Shown piece after piece: positions 1 through 12,490 of a stretch of DNA of 64,000 nucleotides. A program made the translations under genes and the position numbers. Under the pieces are notes generated by a model. That model was not told the DNA's origin. It worked only from the letters and a program-made list of their open reading frames with translations, and did not search any database. Source of the DNA: Camellia lanceoleosa. Lineage: Eukaryota; Streptophyta; Magnoliopsida; Ericales; Theaceae. How positions within the stretch are numbered: position 1 is the stretch's first letter; each line of letters begins with the position of its first letter. Location of the stretch: assembly GCA_025200525.1 (NCBI GenBank), contig CM045758.1, positions 163,553,040 to 163,617,039 on the forward strand. Reading direction: 5' to 3'.

Positions 1-468
1 TCTATGATGGAATGAAATGGCTATTCATTAGATTGAAGGAAAGAAATGCATTTTCATATTTTGTTGGAATAGCCATTCCATTTAAATAATTATTTCTACT
101 TAAATATACCGTACCAAACAAGAGAAATAAAACACAAAACTATAATAGACATTTCATCATATGAAATGTGCTTTTAGGTCAAAGCATAGAGTGATTTCAA
201 TTACATTACTAGTTTATCTCTTTACACCATTCATCTCATTACACCATTAAAAAAAATGTGATTTTCATTACATCTATTATACTACCAAAACTAACACTAA
301 ACTAAAAACTCTTCAAAACATTTTTAGTTTTGTCTCTTATACTGATAGCTTTTGGTAATATAAATTTGAATTACTCTTGCGCCATGTTATTAGACAAACT
401 AATATTTTCCAGCCATTTGTTGCCGTTCGATTATATGATTTTACTTTACTTTAATAGAAAATTAGTTG
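1..468. other. Flanking AT-rich DNA, no gene seen
   Basis: AT-rich sequence with no credible reading frame, RNA gene or terminal-repeat structure. It is the host DNA left of the CACTA insertion; the last three bases (TTG, 466-468) are the left copy of that element's target-site duplication. Confidence 0.6.
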
Positions 469-489
469 CACTACTAAAATTTTAGCTTT

Positions 490-985
490 TTGCGATGGTA
501 AAATGCCGTCGCTAATACTCCTAATGCCGTTGCAAATGACTTTTCTGACGGCAAGAAAGAATAACTAGGGGCATTGCAAAAGAGTTTTTGCGACGGCACA
601 GTGCCGTCGCTAATGCTTTGTGACGGCACTTTACAGTCGCTAATAACGTTTGAAATTTTTTGACTTTTTGCGACGGCACTTTTCTTCCGTCGCTAAAAAT
701 ATTATTTGAGATGGCAAAAAATGCCGTCACTAATAGTCTTTTTTTTTTCAACGACAAGAACACTGTTTTTGCGACGGTGTGGTGCCATCGCAAAAAGTAT
801 TAAAAATATGAAAATTTCTATTTTTTGCGACAATGTACTACCGTCGCAAAAATTATTAAAAAAATAATAAAATTTCTATTTTTTGCGACAGTTTAGTGCC
901 GTCACAAAAAGTAAAACCTGTAACAAAATTAAAAATATTAAAATTTTCTATTTTTTGTGATGGTGTAGTGCCGTCGCAAAAAAGA
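490..985. repeat. Left subterminal repeat cluster of the CACTA element
   Basis: About a dozen variants of TTTTGCGACGGCA and its reverse complement TGCCGTCGCAAAA, spaced 20-60 bases apart and alternating in orientation. Neighbouring copies could pair as hairpins. Such clusters are where CACTA accessory proteins (TNPA type) bind; binding here is inferred from the layout. A short frame crosses the cluster on the minus strand but is repeat-derived and not a gene. Confidence 0.75.
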
Positions 986-1592
986 AAAAAAAACATCCTA
1001 CGATAAAAATATTAAAATTTCTCCATAATAATTGCATAATAATATAAAAATTCCTGTATAAAAATAACAATTTCTTCATAATAAAATATTTTTCCATTCA
1101 TATAATTACACATCAACAAAATTATCCCACTACATAATGTTTCATAATACATATATAATGTTTAAATACATGATTTTATTCATAATTCAAAATAACATAA
1201 ACCAAAATTAAATATTTTTCTCATCATTCTTCGTAGATAACAAAAACAAAAGTTAGCCACATTCTCCACAGGCATGCATTCCACAAGAAGCACACTCCTA
1301 CATGGGAAATATCTGAAAAATAAAAATAAAAATAATTAATGACAATATAATTATTTGTTAATGTTAATTACAAAAAAAAAAAAAAAAACATAAAAATTTA
1401 ACTACTATAGCATCAAATACAACATTTTTTTTTGTTAGTCATCAAATCTCACATGGATAATTAAACATCTCAATCAAATACAAAAATAAAAATGTTGAGC
1501 TTTATGGAGTTTCCTTTGCTTTAATTAGAGTCATGTGAATATAAAAATTTGGAGTTCGTGCATGTAAATTATGATTGCTTGTGTTAAAGAAC

Positions 1593-4500
1593 TGTAGACA
1601 CCCCATTTTTGACTGCCCTTAAGACTTGAGTGTTACTGATGGTTTGTTTAGTGGAGAAAGGTGTGCAGGGCACAGGTTCAGTTTCCTCAGCAATGAGAGA
1701 GACAAATCTCAACTTCACACCCCAAAATTATTTTGGATGGTTTTTAGACCTTAAAACCCTCTCTTTCAAAACATTTTTGAAATAAAATTCCCACGATGTT
1801 CCGACGCTCGCATTTCGATAAATGTTGCACTTTTCGGTAAACCGAGCAAGGACAAAGTGGGGATGAATGAAAGAGAGATGAAATCTTTGAAAAATCTTTC
1901 AAAACACCTTATTTAGGGGTTTGAAGTTGAAGAGAAGAGGAGAAGAGGGGAGAAAACTAGTTTGGGAGAAGTTCAGGATGAATCCGGGTGGGAGAAAGAC
2001 GAGCAGTCATCGCTAAATCAAGCTTATCTACCTATACACTTGGAGTTGAGCTATGAGGCCAGCACCATTGGAAAGAAGACTTCTGGGGTTTCATTTTTCA
2101 TTCAAGAATCTCCTAAAGCCAAGTTCGGGTGGAGGAGATATGATTGGTTGAAGTCGGGCATCATCCCGGTTGGATCGAGTCTGCACGGCTTCACCAAAAA
2201 GGGCATAACTTTTTCCACAGAAGGAATTTTAATGCAAGGTTTGCGCCATTGGAAAGCTAACTTCCGGGGCTTCAATCTGGATATCCACCGGAACTTTTTG
2301 ACCTCTTTGGATACCCATCGGCACTCTATTTAGCCGACCGGCAATTTGTTGTGCTGATGACCCTTTTTCTTGGCCGATCTGACCCTTTTGACTCTCCCAG
2401 GCATAATGCATGCATTATTGTGCCCGGAGGATGCAGAACCAGCTCCACGTGCATATATGTTGCTATCTTGAGCCCTTGACCACCTTTGGACCCCTCTTTG
2501 GCACCCTTTGCTCAAGGCTTCTTGAGGAAGCCTTGACCCCTTGTCTTGGCTTCCTCAAGAAGCCTACCAGCTGTCCAAGCTTCTCCAATAAGCCTTGACC
2601 TCCCCTTAGACCCCTTTGACCCTTTGAAGCTTGTCTTAGAAGCTTAGCATTGCCTATATAAGAGAGGTCCCTTCTCCTTTGTTTGGGTTAGAGGTTTTGA
2701 GCAAAAAAAACTAGAAGATATACATATATATCTAATATACATACATACAACCCTCCATCTCTCTCTATATCTCACTCATTTGCCTCCAAAACTCCATAGT
2801 TCTTGGCCTATTACACATCAACCCATAGCACAAGGCATCCTTACTCCATTCCAGCAGCTTGGAGGCCATTTCTAGAGCTTAGGAGCAACATTTCTTGGAT
2901 CAAAAGGTGCTGGTTTGTTGGTCTTCAAGGGTGAGTCCCATTTTTCCTTTTTCTTGCATTTTTTTGATCTATATCTAAGCCCCTCTTTCTTGTACATTTG
3001 AGCTCCGACCAAAACTGAAAGTAGTGTTTTTTTGAGCTCTATTTCATCTTTTATTAAGGGTCTTACCCTGTTTGGGACTCCCATCTTGCACTTCCTTCAT
3101 TACCCCTTTGTATGCCATAATCTTGCATAGTATCTTTGGCCTATGTGTAATATGTTTTGGAGCATGATGTAAACTGAGAATAGGCTTATTTTGAGCCCTT
3201 CTTCAACATTAAAGAAGGGCTCAACACTGTTTGGGACCTCCATGTATCAGTTCCTTCTTTGACCCTCTTGTGGCCCATTTCTTGCATAGCATTTTGGCCA
3301 TACTTGTATCTGTTTTTGGGGCTTTTCATAAACTGTAAAATATCATATTTTTGGCCCCTCTCCAACATTGTAAAAGGGGCCTCCTATGTTTGAGACCAGC
3401 AGCTTTGACCTGCCTCATTACCCCTCTTGCGGAGCCATTTTTGCATGCTGATTTTGCCCTATCTATGTTTGCTGTTTGGCCTTGCTTTGAACTATAAAAA
3501 TTCTTGTTTTGGGGCTGCCTTGCTTCTTTCTTCATGCTTCATGTCCATATTATGCATGTTTGATATAGTTATAGGTCATTTCATGTGCCTAATCTTGAGT
3601 TTCGGGGCCTATAGCATGCATTGGGTGACATATTCCCATGTTTTGGGACCATTTGGCATCGTGTTCCAGCCCTGAAATTCATATGCTTGTATGCCATCTT
3701 GCATCCCTTGCCATGCTTTGGTAGAGTTGCATTTTTGTGCCTTAGGTTTGGTTAATGCATTGTGCATGCATTCCATGTATTGTGTTGCCTCACTTGCCTC
3801 ATTATGGCCACTGTTTTGGACCTAGTAGTGAGCTGTCCAAGTTAATGTAAGGCCATCCTTTGCATGTTGATGCATGTTCACCTTGTGTGTTGTTGCATAC
3901 TTGTGTGTTGTTGTATGTTTAGGTTGCTTAACATGATGCGTGCCTTGCACACTTGCATGCTTAGATCACATCTTGTATGCTTGCCACTCCTATTGTCATT
4001 CCATATCTTGCATGCTTGCTCGCTTAGGTTGTGTGCCTAACATGCATTGTGCATTACTTGCTTGCATGCCCATGTTGCATACTTAGTTAACATGCCTAGG
4101 TTGCATTGCATTGTCATGCATGCCTTGCCTCTTGATCAAGTGATAGAGGTTGGGCTTTATGTGTTTGTTTGGTTTGCATGACATTTGAAATCAAAGTGCA
4201 TACTTCGTTTCTTGGGCCATCACGCATCGAAATGCGCAATTGGTGGTCCGAGGATTAAGGAACATACCCCTTTGTGTTTTGCCTCAGAGGGCAAGGAATG
4301 CTATAAGACATCCCCACACACCACCGGCACTAGCTAGAGGCCATACGGTGGTTTTGTTGCCACCGGCAATTTATATTGCCGTAGGCACTCTTTGTTGCCG
4401 GTCGGCGATCATTTTTAGCTAATGAAGCTACTATTCAATTGCTTTCAGATATTTTATTACAATTCGGCATTGACTTCCCCTCCATACACGTGTATGGAGG

Positions 4501-4615
4501 GATACACTTCTTGTCTTGCTTAATGCCTAAGCTTACAAGATTGCCTCCTCTATAAGAGGAGGCCTTCCCCTTTGGCTTTAGGGTTGGCTTCCTCAGGGTT
4601 AATATTTGACTGAAA
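1593..4615 (+). mobile_element. LTR (TGTAGACACC family) inserted in the CACTA element
   Basis: It begins TGTAGACACCCCATTTTTGA and resembles the element starting at 33490 in order and content: same start, a TATA box followed by a leader and the motif CAAGGGTGAGT, then related segments around 4225-4260 that match 39570-39610. No gag or pol frame is present, so this is a solo LTR or a truncated copy. The left end is clear. The right end (near 4615) is uncertain because no matching 5-bp target duplication was found. Short frames inside it (for example 1962-2333) have no recognisable domain and are not called as genes. Confidence 0.6.
2655..2936 (+). promoter_or_regulatory. LTR promoter (TATA box) and downstream 5' splice-site-like motif
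   Basis: TATATAA lies at 2655-2661. About 275 bases downstream, CAAGG|GTGAGT (GT at 2931) is a strong plant 5' splice-site match. The related LTR at 33490 has the same pair (TATAAAA at 34732, CAAGG|GTGAGT with GT at 34970) at a similar distance although the DNA between has diverged. This suggests the LTR transcript starts here and is spliced; transcription itself is inferred. Confidence 0.45.
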
Positions 4616-6598
4616 TTACTGTGTAAAAAAATTATGACACTTGCTACACTACCAAACAGATACAGGCATTAAAAAAAATTCAATATCATAATAAACAAAA
4701 TAATAATTTGTAAATAAAATTTTCAATCAATAGACATTTACAAGACAAAAAATATCAAAAAAAGATTTTATAAAATATTTTACAAAAACAAAAAACAAAA
4801 ACAAAAAAAGATCAAAATATAATAAAAAATATGATATAAGCACTTTTTCCACATTGATCACTATTACAATGAGTCGTGATTAACATCAATTATATCCATA
4901 ACCGAAGATCATTTTGATTGCAATCAAAACCATGATAATGAATTGTAATGCACATCACTTTGAAACATAATTAAAAATCATAATAGGATGTAACTATTTA
5001 TTATTTATAACTTACATTAATTTACACTAAAATTTAAATATGGTATATATAATGTGTATTATAACATGACTTTAGCTAAAGGCTTCAAATAAATTGAAAC
5101 TTAGTGTGGGAAAATGTTAGGACTTGGGGGGGGGACATTTACAAACAAATATAGTATATAAATTAGTATTTTTGAAATAGATGCAGGGGCCATGGGAAAA
5201 ATCCTTATACCTTTACAAGTCAAGAAGTGCTAATTAATAAGGACTACCCCATACCTAACCTTTTATGAGTTAAATCGCTAAAGACACAAAATTTAAGATA
5301 TCCCCGATTTTATTTTTTTAATGTCAAGAGATACAACAGTTCAAAACATCAAAATCTACCTCAATCTATGCAATGATTGATGCAAAATCAAACATTATCT
5401 AGTTCTCACAGGTGTAGTGATATTAGAGACTTCACCATTCGTATATAGGTCTTCCATTAGCGCGTCCAGCCCTGAAAAAATGTAGCAATTCTTGAAATAT
5501 AATATGAAAAACAAAAGAGAAAATTCAATCCATGCCAATGCATCTTTTAAAAAAAAATTAAAATTAAAACACACCCACTCAAGATTTGGCCAATCTGAAG
5601 TTTATAAAAGACCTTCAAAAACATGATAAGAAGTTAAAGAATAAAGCACTTTCCCGCATCCTGTAAAATTAAAGACTCCATGGTGTCTAAATTCCCCATG
5701 AATAATAGGCCATTAATATGTCTGTATAATGAATTAAAGTCTGTATAGTCAGACAAAAGATGAACAAATATATATATCTCCTGGTAATATTTATTCCTTC
5801 CAAATTTCATAAAAAGGGATTAGTTCACATCAATTATGGAATGAGAATAGGAGTTTTCAAAGTAATTTTGCAATTATTTTCTATTCAAAGGAATAAAAAC
5901 ATAACAAAATAAAGGCCCAACACAAACAAAAGGCTAGCTGTTTAAAGTAGAAAAAAACTTTTACGGGAGAATCGACAATGCACAACAAAGGCTAATTTGT
6001 ATGAGTATAGCAAATACTTGTGTTAATTAACCAAAAGGCTAGCTGTATCAGTATAGCAAATACTCGTGTTAAAATGGAGCTCATAATGCTTTTTCACCAC
6101 CAAATTTTGAGGAAAGTGAAACAAACATGAATTTAGAAGTATTGTATTTTATCTAACAACTGTATCTTATTTAACTAAACAAGGAATTCAACTGGTCTTG
6201 CTTGAGCCTTAATTATTTTATTTATTTTTCTTTAGTGCCAAGATATTGAAATACTAGGTCTTTAATTTGGTAGACCAACCAAACAGAGAGCAATTAAAAA
6301 ACAAGTTTCAGTCAAAAAACTTCATTACATAATTCTTAGTTCCAACCACTTATAATTGGTAGTGAAGTGGGCACAAACAATAAGCAATAAACCACCACCA
6401 TTAGGATATTAAACACTTTAACTAATTGCAAAATCATATGATAGGATTTAATTTGAATACATAAAAATCTCAAACCTGATAGAGACCCTGCAGAGAAATG
6501 ATGCCCACCAAATAAATAGATACGCTGTTGCTGCTGCTGCTCCGACGCTGCTCCTCCTCTGACGATGACGCTGCTCCAACGCCGCTCGCTGTCAATCA
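4616..6598. other. CACTA interior, no gene recognised
   Basis: AT-rich DNA without a long frame or recognisable transposase motif. A short minus-strand frame at 6336-6599 contains a CAG-type glutamine run but has no domain. It could be a fragment of captured host sequence, but nothing supports a working gene. Confidence 0.5.
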
Positions 6599-6599
6599 A

Positions 6600-8310
6600 G
6601 AGAGAGAGAGAGAGAGAGGGGGGTAAAAGGGAGTAGGAATGAGAAAAAAAAAGGGACGGGAATAAAAAGTAAAAAATAAATTTTTTTTTGAGTCACAAAT
6701 GAAATTTAAATAGTAAAATAACGCCGTTTAACTTTTTTTTTTTTTTTACGATGAGAGTTGCCGTCGTCAAAAAAAATTATTTTTTGTTAAAATATATATT
6801 TTTTTGTAGTTGATGAATTTTTTTTTTAAAAATCTCTTTTTTTTTTTTAGTTACTAAGATTGAAAATTTATTTGTTTCATTTTTCTTTTAATGAAAAAAA
6901 ATATTATTATTTTTTATTTGGTAGAAGTAGGAGTAATATTTTAATGAAAAATATTTTCTACTAAAATAAAAGTTAATTTTCTGTAGTCAATGAAAAATAT
7001 TTTTCTGCAGCCTATTTTTTTTGGTTACTAAAAATCATGAACTAATTTTTTGTTGTAGAGGAAAGGAAGCGACAGTAGTGGTGAAGGTAGTGGATAAGAG
7101 ATGATGGTGATGGTGATGGTGATAGCGAAAGACATTAGTGGTGAAGTTGTGGTAGTGGTAGTGTAAATGGAGTAGCAGGGGTGAGGGAGAGGTAATGGTA
7201 GTAGTAATGGCAGTAGTGGTAGTGGTGGTAGTGGAGTTGTGGCAATGGTAGTAATAATGGTAGTCGTAAAGGTGAAGTGGGGACAATGGAAGTAGTGGTG
7301 GTGGTGGAATGACGTTTGCAATAGTGGTGAAGATGATAGAGGAGATGGGTGGTGAGAGAGATAAATGAGTGAGAGACAGATAAAGAAGAGAGACAGAGAC
7401 AGAGATAGAATGATGAGCGAAAGAGAGACAAAATGGTCGCTAAAAATGCATTTTCTTGTAGTGGATTGATAAATCGAGAGGGAGCTCGGTAAATAGAGAA
7501 GACGTGAGTGAAAGAGTGAGCAACGCAAACACAGTGGAGGAGAGATAGAGAGAGAAAGAGAAAGAGATAGAGAGTGAGAGACAAAAAAGAGACATAGAGA
7601 GAAGAGAGATGGACGAGAGAGACAGAGAGAGATAGAGAAGAGAAATGAGCGAAAGAGACATAAAGAAAAGAGAGATGAACGAGAGAGATAGAGAGAAGAG
7701 AGATGAGCGAGAGAGACAGAAAGATGAGAGAGATAGAGAGAAGAGAGATGATCGAGAGAGATAAAGAGAAGAGAGATGAGCGAAAAAGACAGAGAGAGAA
7801 AAGATATAAGAAAAGAGATGAGAGAAGAGATAGATGAGAGAGAGAGAGATAGACAGACAGATAGAGAGAGAAGAGTGATGAATGAGAGAAAGAAAGAGAA
7901 GAGAGAAAAGAAGATGAAAAGATATATATATATATATATATAGATAGAGAGAAAGAGAAAGAGCAAAAAGAGATAAACGAGAGAGAGACAGAGAGAGATG
8001 AGCGAGTGAGATAAAGAGAAGAGGAATGAGAGAGATAAAAAGAAGAAAGATAGACGAGAGACACATAGAGAAAGAGAGACAGACAGACAGATAGACAAAC
8101 AGAGAAGAGTGATGAGTGATGAGTGAGAGAGAGAAAAGAAGAAGAGAGATAGAGACATAGAAAGAAAAAAGATGACAGGACAAAGAAGAGTGATGAGTGA
8201 GAGAGACAGAGACACATAGAAAAAGAGAGAAATAGACAGACAGAAAAAAGTTATCAGTAAGAGAGAGAGAGAGAAGAGAGAGAGAGATAGAAAGATAAAA
8301 ATTGGTGAAA
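6600..8310. repeat. Purine-rich (GA)n simple-sequence tract
   Basis: Starts with an uninterrupted (GA)n run at about 6601-6616. From about 7330 to 8310 it is almost entirely GAGAGA, GACAGA, GATAGA and AAGAGA variants on the plus strand. The minus strand therefore reads as serine/leucine-rich frames of up to 395 residues in all three phases. These are low-complexity artefacts, not genes. The tract lies inside the CACTA element, next to its right subterminal repeats. Confidence 0.85.
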
Positions 8311-8585
8311 AGAGAAATATTCAAAAGAGTAACACGACGTCGTTTTTATTTTTTCATTTTTTTTTTGTAACAGAAAAATACCGTTGCATTTATTTAAACC
8401 ATTTTATGACTATATATATATGAAGCCGTCTCAAAGCCACAATATATATATATATATTTTAACCTTTTTTTTTTGTTGCAACGATACGTATTACAATCGC
8501 AAAAAATTTTTTTTTTTTTTGCAAATAAATGCAAATACTCTTTTTTTTTTTTGCGACAACAATTTACTGGTCATAAATACTCTAT

Positions 8586-8785
8586 TTTTTGCGACGGCAA
8601 GTTGTGCCGTCTAAAAAAGTCACATTTTTTGAGACGGGAAGTTGTGCCGTTTCCAAAAGTCACATTTTTTGCGACGGCAAGTTGTGCCGTCTAAAAAAGT
8701 CACATTTTTTGATATAGCAAGTTGTGCCGTCGCAAAAAGTCATTTTTTGCGATGGCAAATGTGCCGTCGCAAAAAGTTCCGTCTT
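8586..8785. repeat. Right subterminal tandem repeats of the CACTA element
   Basis: Five tandem units of about 40 bases, each with TTTTTTGCGACGGCAAG followed by TTGTGCCGTC and AAAAGTCA. Each unit contains an inverted pair (GACGGCA/TGCCGTC), so it can form a small hairpin. This mirrors the left cluster and supports the element's boundaries. Confidence 0.75.
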
Positions 8786-9088
8786 ATAAGCCCACTTTTC
8801 TTGTAGTGTTGGAGCCCGTTTGTGAAGTGCATATTTGGTGATACATTGCTATACAAATTAGATTACTCCAATGTTGTGAATTGTCTTCATTGTTGTTACA
8901 TTAAAAGCATCCCTTCATTTCATTTTAATCAACATCTCTTTTAGTCGCATCATACTCTTTGACATACCAATTAACAAGGATGTTTCCTCCTTAGATAATC
9001 TACCAACAAATGAATGTCCTTCAAGATGTTTAGTAGCGGGATGATTGTATTTGCATTGTTGCAATGAATAGAAGCATAATCATTCCAA

Positions 9089-9121
<33 letters not shown>

Positions 9122-9160
9122 GAAATTGGAAATGTACGGTAATGAGTAATCAAACAAATT

Positions 9161-9845
9161 AAAAATGTTCGGCCTTGGGTTACTAAAAATGTATTTTTTA
9201 TTTATCAGTGGTTATCAGACATATATTTTTTGTTTGACAATGTGATTGCGGACTATATTATTTTGTTCAATTTTGACACATTTAACAAAATTCGAAAAAT
9301 TCTCTAAAAAACGAAATGAAAACCTACCAAACAAATTAAAAAAAAAACTCACAATTTCACTTTTTTGATGGTTCTTCACTATCGTTTCTTCATCCATTGT
9401 CTTATTCTATGATCAAAACACAATGATTCTCATTTTTTGAAAAGAGATATGTAGCAGGGAAGAAAAACTAAGAAATGAAGAAGAACAACAAGGATTGAAG
9501 GCATCACTTTTAAAAAATGTTTGGCCTTGGGTACTGAATATGTATCTTTTATTCGGCAGTGGTTATCAGACAAATATTTTTTGTTCGACAATGTAATCGC
9601 GGACTATTTTATTTTGTTTGATTTTGACACATCGAACAAAAGTAGAAAACTTCTCTAAAAAAATGAAATGACAACCTACCAAATAAATAAAAAAACTCAC
9701 AATTTTCACTTTTTTTATGGTTCTTCATTACCGTTTCTTCATTCATTGTCTTATTTTGTGATCAAAATTCTCAATTTTTGAAAAAGATATGTAGCAGGGA
9801 AGAAAAACTGAGAAATGAAGAAGAACAACAAGGATTGAAGAACAA
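9161..9845. repeat. Tandem duplication, two diverged copies of about 340 bp
   Basis: Both copies begin with AAATGTT(C/T)GGCCTTGGG, share a stretch containing GTGGTTATCAGACA and end with GAAGAACAACAAGGATTGAAG (first copy to about 9500, second from about 9513 to 9845). They differ by scattered substitutions, so the duplication is not recent. No coding potential is seen. The remaining DNA from 8812 to 10087 is AT-rich with an (AT)n run near 9091-9119 and nothing else recognisable. Confidence 0.8.
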
Positions 9846-10087
9846 TGGGTGTAAAGAGATAATAAAATATATTTAATTTTAACCTTTTGTCCTTAAATAT
9901 AATTTCACACATAGCTAAAATAAGAAAAAAATAATAATTCCCATATAGAAGGTATAAAGAGATAAATTAATAGTGTAAGTTAGAATTACTCCAAAGCATA
10001 GCCCCATTTAGGGGCGTATTTGTCAAACTTTGACGCTAATAGATATTGAGGACACGAGTGCAAATAATTGAGGAAGGTGAGGACTAA

Positions 10088-10253
10088 GGCTTGGTTTGAC
10101 ATAATTTAAAAAAGTTAAAAAGTCACTATCCTATTTAAATCACATTATCTTATTTAAGTCACATCACCTCTCTACCACATCACTTCAAACCCAACTTATA
10201 CCTAACCTATATTTCATAAAAAGTACACTTATTTAATTTATCCCAAACAACCC
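10088..10253. mobile_element. Small MITE, Tourist/Harbinger-like family
   Basis: Begins GGCTTGGTTTGACATAA and ends TTATCCCAAACAACCC, which are imperfect inverted repeats, flanked by TAA and TTA. The ends resemble those of the elements at 61183-61317 and 62535-63283, so the three are probably one family. No coding capacity. Confidence 0.5.
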
Positions 10254-11122
10254 TTACTGCACTCTGGTTTAAAGTAAACTAAATATTGTCGACGTGTCAT
10301 TATTACGAGACATTTATGCAATTAATAAAATATTTGAGGACATGAGTGCAAAACAAAAAAACAAGGGATTCTTACGTTCCAAAATTAATTTAGTGTGTCT
10401 AGTTTTAATTTTTTGAATTTAATTTTCTGAAAATTAAATTTTTTATTTTTAGTGAATATTTGTAAAATTTTAAGTATTTTTTTGGTTACTTTTTTTAGAT
10501 TTACCTTATTTAGATGTATTTAAAAAGTAAAATATTTGTAAAAAATCAATACATACATAAAAATATGAAAAATATATTGAATTATTGTATTTTTTTAATA
10601 TTTTTGATATTTAGTAAATTTTTTAATTTTTTTTTTCAAATATTATAATTTTAAAATATATTTATATTAATGCCTCATCTGAGAATATGTTATTTCAATA
10701 ACTTTTTAATTTTTTACAAACAGATGTACAAAAAAAGTAGAGAAAATGATATGATAATTTGTAGTAATTTTTTGACTAAAACGTACAGATAAACATGACT
10801 TAAGGCCTCGTTTAACAAGTGATTTTTTTAGTCAAAAAATCAAAAAATCATTAAAAAATTTAAAAAGTCAACAATTTATACAAAAAAAAGTCAAAGATTT
10901 CATTTTCTCTCTATTTTTTACACATCTTTTCAAAAAAAATCAAAAAATTATCTCAAATATACTATTTTTTTACATTATATTTTAATTAAAAAGTCAAAAA
11001 ATTATTAAAAAATTTGTTCTTAACAAAGCATAAGTGTATCTAAAATTTTTTTGAAAAATTATTTAAAATATTAAAAAAAATTAATAAAATTTTTTAAAAC
11101 ATAAAAAATAAAAAAAAAATTA
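10254..11122. other. AT-rich intergenic DNA, no gene seen
   Basis: Very AT-rich with short A and T runs. A weak inverted pair (about 10803-10825 and 11012-11035) hints at a decayed MITE but is too poor to call. Confidence 0.5.
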
Positions 11123-12257
11123 GGCTCCGTTTGGTGGAGTTTTCAAAATCTAGTTCCACACTCACTTTTGAGTGTGGTGTTTGTTTAGGATTTTCAAATC
11201 ATAATTCTACACTCATTTCTCAAAACTCAATTCAAAACATAATCATTAATTTTCAAAACTCATAACCAAACACATAATTCAAAACTCTTTTCAAAACTCC
11301 ATTCAAATTAATATTTTAAAAATATTTTAATTTTGTTAAGATTTTAAATATTTTAATATTTAAATATGTTACGATTTTTTTAATTTTTTAATTTTTTAAA
11401 TTTTTTGAATATTCTTAAATATTTTAATTTTTAAATATTACGATTTTAATTTTTTAAATTTTAAAATATTTTATAAAAATAAATTCAAACTTTATTTTAT
11501 AAAAATATTTTTAAATATTTTAATTTTTTTGTTATATATTTTGTTACGATTTGAGTGTAGAGGTGTGAAAGTAGTATAAAGTTTGAATTATGTGTTTGGT
11601 TATGAGTTTTAAATATAATTTTTTAATTGAGTTTTGTTTTATGTGTTTGGTTACGATTTGAGTGTAGAGTTGTTTTAAATTTAAAATATTTTAATTTTTT
11701 GAATATTTAAATTATTTAAATTTTTACGATTTAAAATTTTTGAATATTTATTTTAATTTTTTACTTATTAAATTTTTTAGATTATTTAAATTATTTAAAT
11801 ATTTATGATTTAAATTTTTTGAATATTTATTTTGAAAAAAAAAATTATTTCCTTTGTAGTATTTTCAATTAAAAAATTGATTAATGTTATTTTTTGTTAA
11901 TAATAAATTTTTTTAATTGAATTTAAAAAAGAGTTTGGTTATGAATGTTGATCAAAATTTTTAATAATGTGAAAATAATGTGTTTTGTTATGAGTTATAA
12001 CAATTTGAATTAAGTTTTGAAAACTCTTTTCAAAATTCATAACCAAACAAATTTTCTTACTTCACATGTCAAATCAAATTTTCAAAACTCAATTCTACAC
12101 TCAATTCAAAACTCAATTCCACACTCAATTCAACACTTTATTCAAAAATCATAACCAAACAAATTTTCTACACTCAAATCATAATTTTAAAATACACAAA
12201 CTCAAAATACAACTCATATTCTCAAATCATAGTTACAAAGTTTTACCAAACGGAGCC
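11123..12257. mobile_element. 1.1-kb transposon with perfect 13-bp TIRs, Harbinger-like
   Basis: The left end GGCTCCGTTTGGT and right end ACCAAACGGAGCC are perfect inverted repeats, flanked on both sides by TTA (11120-11122 and 12258-12260). The TTA duplication and GG...CC ends fit the PIF/Harbinger superfamily. The interior is AT-rich with many short direct repeats based on TTCAAAACTCA and its complement and has no transposase frame, so it is non-autonomous. Its right end lies within tens of bases of the first exon of the downstream DDW1-like gene. Confidence 0.82.
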
Positions 12258-12289
12258 TTATTTTTTTTAAAAAGTAAATTGTGAACCAA

Positions 12290-12490
12290 GTGTCTTCCGA
12301 GAACAAGGGACGCGAGGCCACGACCAGAGAGAGAGAGAGACGCTCGAAGAAAGAGAGAAGAGAGAGAAAGAGAGAGTGAGTCTCTCTCTCTCCTCGTCGG
12401 CTAGCGTGTCAAAAAAAACCCCACTCTCTTCTTCTTCTTTCTCCTCTACAGGCACGCCTTCCTGCAAACCCATGAATCAAGATTGCGGTG
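12290..12490 (+). other. Probable 5' non-coding exon of the DDW1-like gene, with a short uORF
   Basis: A GA-rich then CT-rich leader ends at GATTGCGGTG|GTAACC, a good 5' splice site (GT at 12491). The matching acceptor is TGTGGGTTAG|GTTGTT (exon restarts at 12716), 39 bases before the chosen start codon at 12755. An ATG at 12472 would open a 9-codon upstream frame across this junction, ending at TGA shortly before the main start. The transcription start is not determinable from sequence alone. Confidence 0.5.

Larger units (their letters stand above)
469..8808. mobile_element. CACTA (En/Spm-type) DNA transposon, probably non-autonomous
   Basis: The left end reads CACTACTAAAATTTTAGC. The right end, read on the minus strand, is CACTACAAGAAAAGTGGGC. 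Both start with the CACTA signature, and the element is flanked by the 3-bp direct repeat TTG (466-468 and 8809-8811), the duplication size typical of CACTA elements. Both ends carry many short motifs GCGACGGCA and TGCCGTCGC in alternating orientation, as expected of subterminal transposase-binding repeats. I see no TNP2-like transposase frame in the 8.3 kb. The interior holds an inserted LTR (from 1593), unassigned AT-rich DNA and a long purine tract, so it probably depends on a transposase supplied in trans. Ends and duplication are read directly; non-autonomy is inferred. Confidence 0.88.

Noticed and set aside
6336..6599. 87-codon minus-strand frame with a glutamine run
   Set aside because: Short, no domain, lies inside the CACTA element; the CAG-type run alone is not evidence of a gene.
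7028..8324. Minus-strand open frames of 294-395 residues, serine/leucine-rich
   Set aside because: They occur in all three phases of one purine-rich simple repeat, contain only SLSLS-type low-complexity sequence and have no domain or gene context.
10803..11035. Possible MITE with GGCCTCGTTTAAC end
   Set aside because: The proposed right end matches poorly and no target duplication is visible.
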